From assembly GCA_026260175.1 (NCBI GenBank), contig JAKCWW010000009.1:184419-248418 (forward strand): DNA of 64,000 nt, given 5' to 3'. Origin of the DNA: Reticulitermes lucifugus (lineage: Eukaryota > Arthropoda > Insecta > Blattodea > Rhinotermitidae). Positions 62,911-64,000 of the stretch are shown one piece after another. Numbering within the stretch: position 1 is the stretch's first letter; every line of letters starts with the position of its first letter. The notes below the pieces were generated by a model. It ran no database searches and had not been told where the DNA came from. It saw nothing but the letters and a program-made list of their open reading frames with translations. The position numbers and the translations under genes are program-made.

Positions 62911-63187
62911 CTTTTTTTGTGAATGGCCCCGCAGCAGATGTTACGGACGCACCGCAGCCTTGAGGCTTATTGTGCAACCTGTGATGAAGATGATTAATTT
63001 TTTCTTTTTTCCTTGTAACGGAGCACCGGTGGAATGAAATTGACAGGGGAAAACCGAAGTACTAGGGGTAAAAACCTGTCCCAGTGCCACTTTGTCCACC
63101 ACAAATCCCAAATGGACTAAACCGGGATCGAACCCGGGCCTCCGCAGTGAGAGGCCGGCGACTAACCGCCTGAGCAATGGCACGGCC
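62911..63187 (-). repeat. tRNA-headed SINE (family 1, copy 2) with target-site duplications
   Basis: Near full-length sibling of 7855-8141. The minus strand starts GGCCGTGCCATTGCTCAGGCGG, with a canonical B box GGTTCGATCCC (63,134-63,124). The same body follows, with GGGACAGGTTTT and CCCTGTCAATTTC blocks, and an A-rich 3' end. Direct repeats AAAACAGCCTTT (62,903-62,914) and AAAACTGCCTTT (63,189-63,200) flank it, one mismatch in 12. Two copies with independent target duplications establish it as a mobile SINE. Confidence 0.88.
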
Positions 63188-63204
63188 CAAAACTGCCTTT
63201 ATTG

Positions 63205-63930
63205 AAATGTATTTGCGCTAGGTAACATCTCGCGCACTTCATAACTGCCGGACGTTTCATGACGTACACGTATGAAGACTGTTAGTCATTTACTTCGTAG
63301 CAGAGGCAGAAATTTCCTATGAAACGTCAGAGAAACGTCTCCCAAACTGTACAAAAGCTTAGTAGGACAGTGTGAAGAAGGGGCGACGTGGGAGCCATGA
63401 GCCTATGTTGAAGAATAATATCAAAATTTATATTACATGAATAGTGTGCAAGATGGTGCGCTGAATGTTTATACCACGAGATGGACAACCCTTATATTTC
63501 CTGTAATGAATATTTATATTCTACAAAAGGTGGTGTATTTCTTGATTATGTGCGTATCAGATTACAGAAATACCTGCTACACTGATATAATCTTACGAGC
63601 TTACACCATCGCGAGTGTCGTCCATTTCATGTGGCCTCTTTGGGAGTTTTGTATCACACAGAGGTCGAAGTTTCTTTGTCGCCACCTTTATCACTAGCTA
63701 TGTAAATCCACGGAAAGAGTACTTCTGGATAAGCTAATAGTTCCTACGCTGGTCAACGAAACCTTCTCCTACATTTTATGGAACGACAACTGTGGTTACC
63801 AAGTTCACAAGAGCCGGCTGCCGGTCCCTGTACTGAGCCAGGCCACTCCAGTCTGCACCCTCACACACCCTGTTTGTTTAATATTAACGTTAGTCGCGAG
63901 TTTATAGTGGATACAAGTTGTAACTTATAA
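63205..63930. other. No gene recognised
   Basis: Short frames without recognisable domains. Confidence 0.45.
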
Positions 63931-63934
63931 TGTT

Positions 63935-64000
63935 AACCTACAAGCCGGAAGGTCGCGGGTTCGATTTCCGATGGTGTCATTGGAATTTTTCATTGACATG
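63935..64000 (+). repeat. tRNA-type SINE head, cut by window end
   Basis: AAGCCGGAAGGTCGCGGGTT and an overlapping B box GGTTCGATTTCC at about 63,958-63,969, followed by GATGGTGTCATTGG. It is probably the start of a family 2 SINE. Only the head lies in the window. Confidence 0.5.

Overview
This 64 kb window is AT-rich eukaryotic DNA, most likely from an insect. It has the texture of a large, repeat-laden genome such as a cockroach or termite, but that placement is an inference from the repeats and not something the sequence proves. I found no intact host protein-coding gene, rRNA gene, functional tRNA gene, CRISPR array or bacterial-style operon. Nearly all open reading frames are short, lack codon structure and can be explained by chance or by transposon debris. 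The window is best read as an intergenic or intronic landscape of decayed mobile elements in unique AT-rich sequence. It contains one 25-base assembly gap (9839-9863).

Layout. 1.4-2.5 kb: a tRNA-type SINE fragment, a decayed LINE reverse-transcriptase C-terminus (minus strand) and a second SINE. 5 kb: a hammerhead-ribozyme-like motif. 7.85-8.15 kb: a well preserved tRNA-headed SINE with target-site duplications; a sibling lies at 62.9-63.2 kb. 9.28-10.58 kb: a complete but dead mariner element with perfect inner terminal repeats, a D,D34D transposase, one stop codon, one frameshift and the gap. 14.4 and 15.9 kb: 30-bp and 22-bp minisatellites. 22.3-23.5 kb: a 459-bp tandem duplication bracketed by inverted hammerhead-like arms. 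30.1-31.1 kb: a LINE endonuclease/linker remnant. 32.0-32.4 and 52.6-52.8 kb: two LINE 3'-end remnants of one family. 38 kb: a SINE copy. 48.4, 57.5-58.3 and 60.1-60.5 kb: three copies of an unnamed dispersed repeat.

The most interesting content is a set of hammerhead-ribozyme-like cores (CTGANGA, a hairpin, GAAA, a very short stem III, and a 4-5 bp stem I) spread over the window. Two are built into near-perfect palindromic elements at 57,724-58,108 and 61,295-61,528. Each is flanked by 13-15 bp direct repeats, and both carry the same one-sided terminal tail containing a 17-nt identical block. This inverted-repeat-plus-tail layout with hammerhead motifs is what is described for the terminal repeats of Penelope-like retroelements. 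I therefore read these as short non-autonomous or internally deleted relatives. The first sits inside a copy of the dispersed repeat whose uninterrupted relative lies 2.4 kb away, giving an empty-site comparison.
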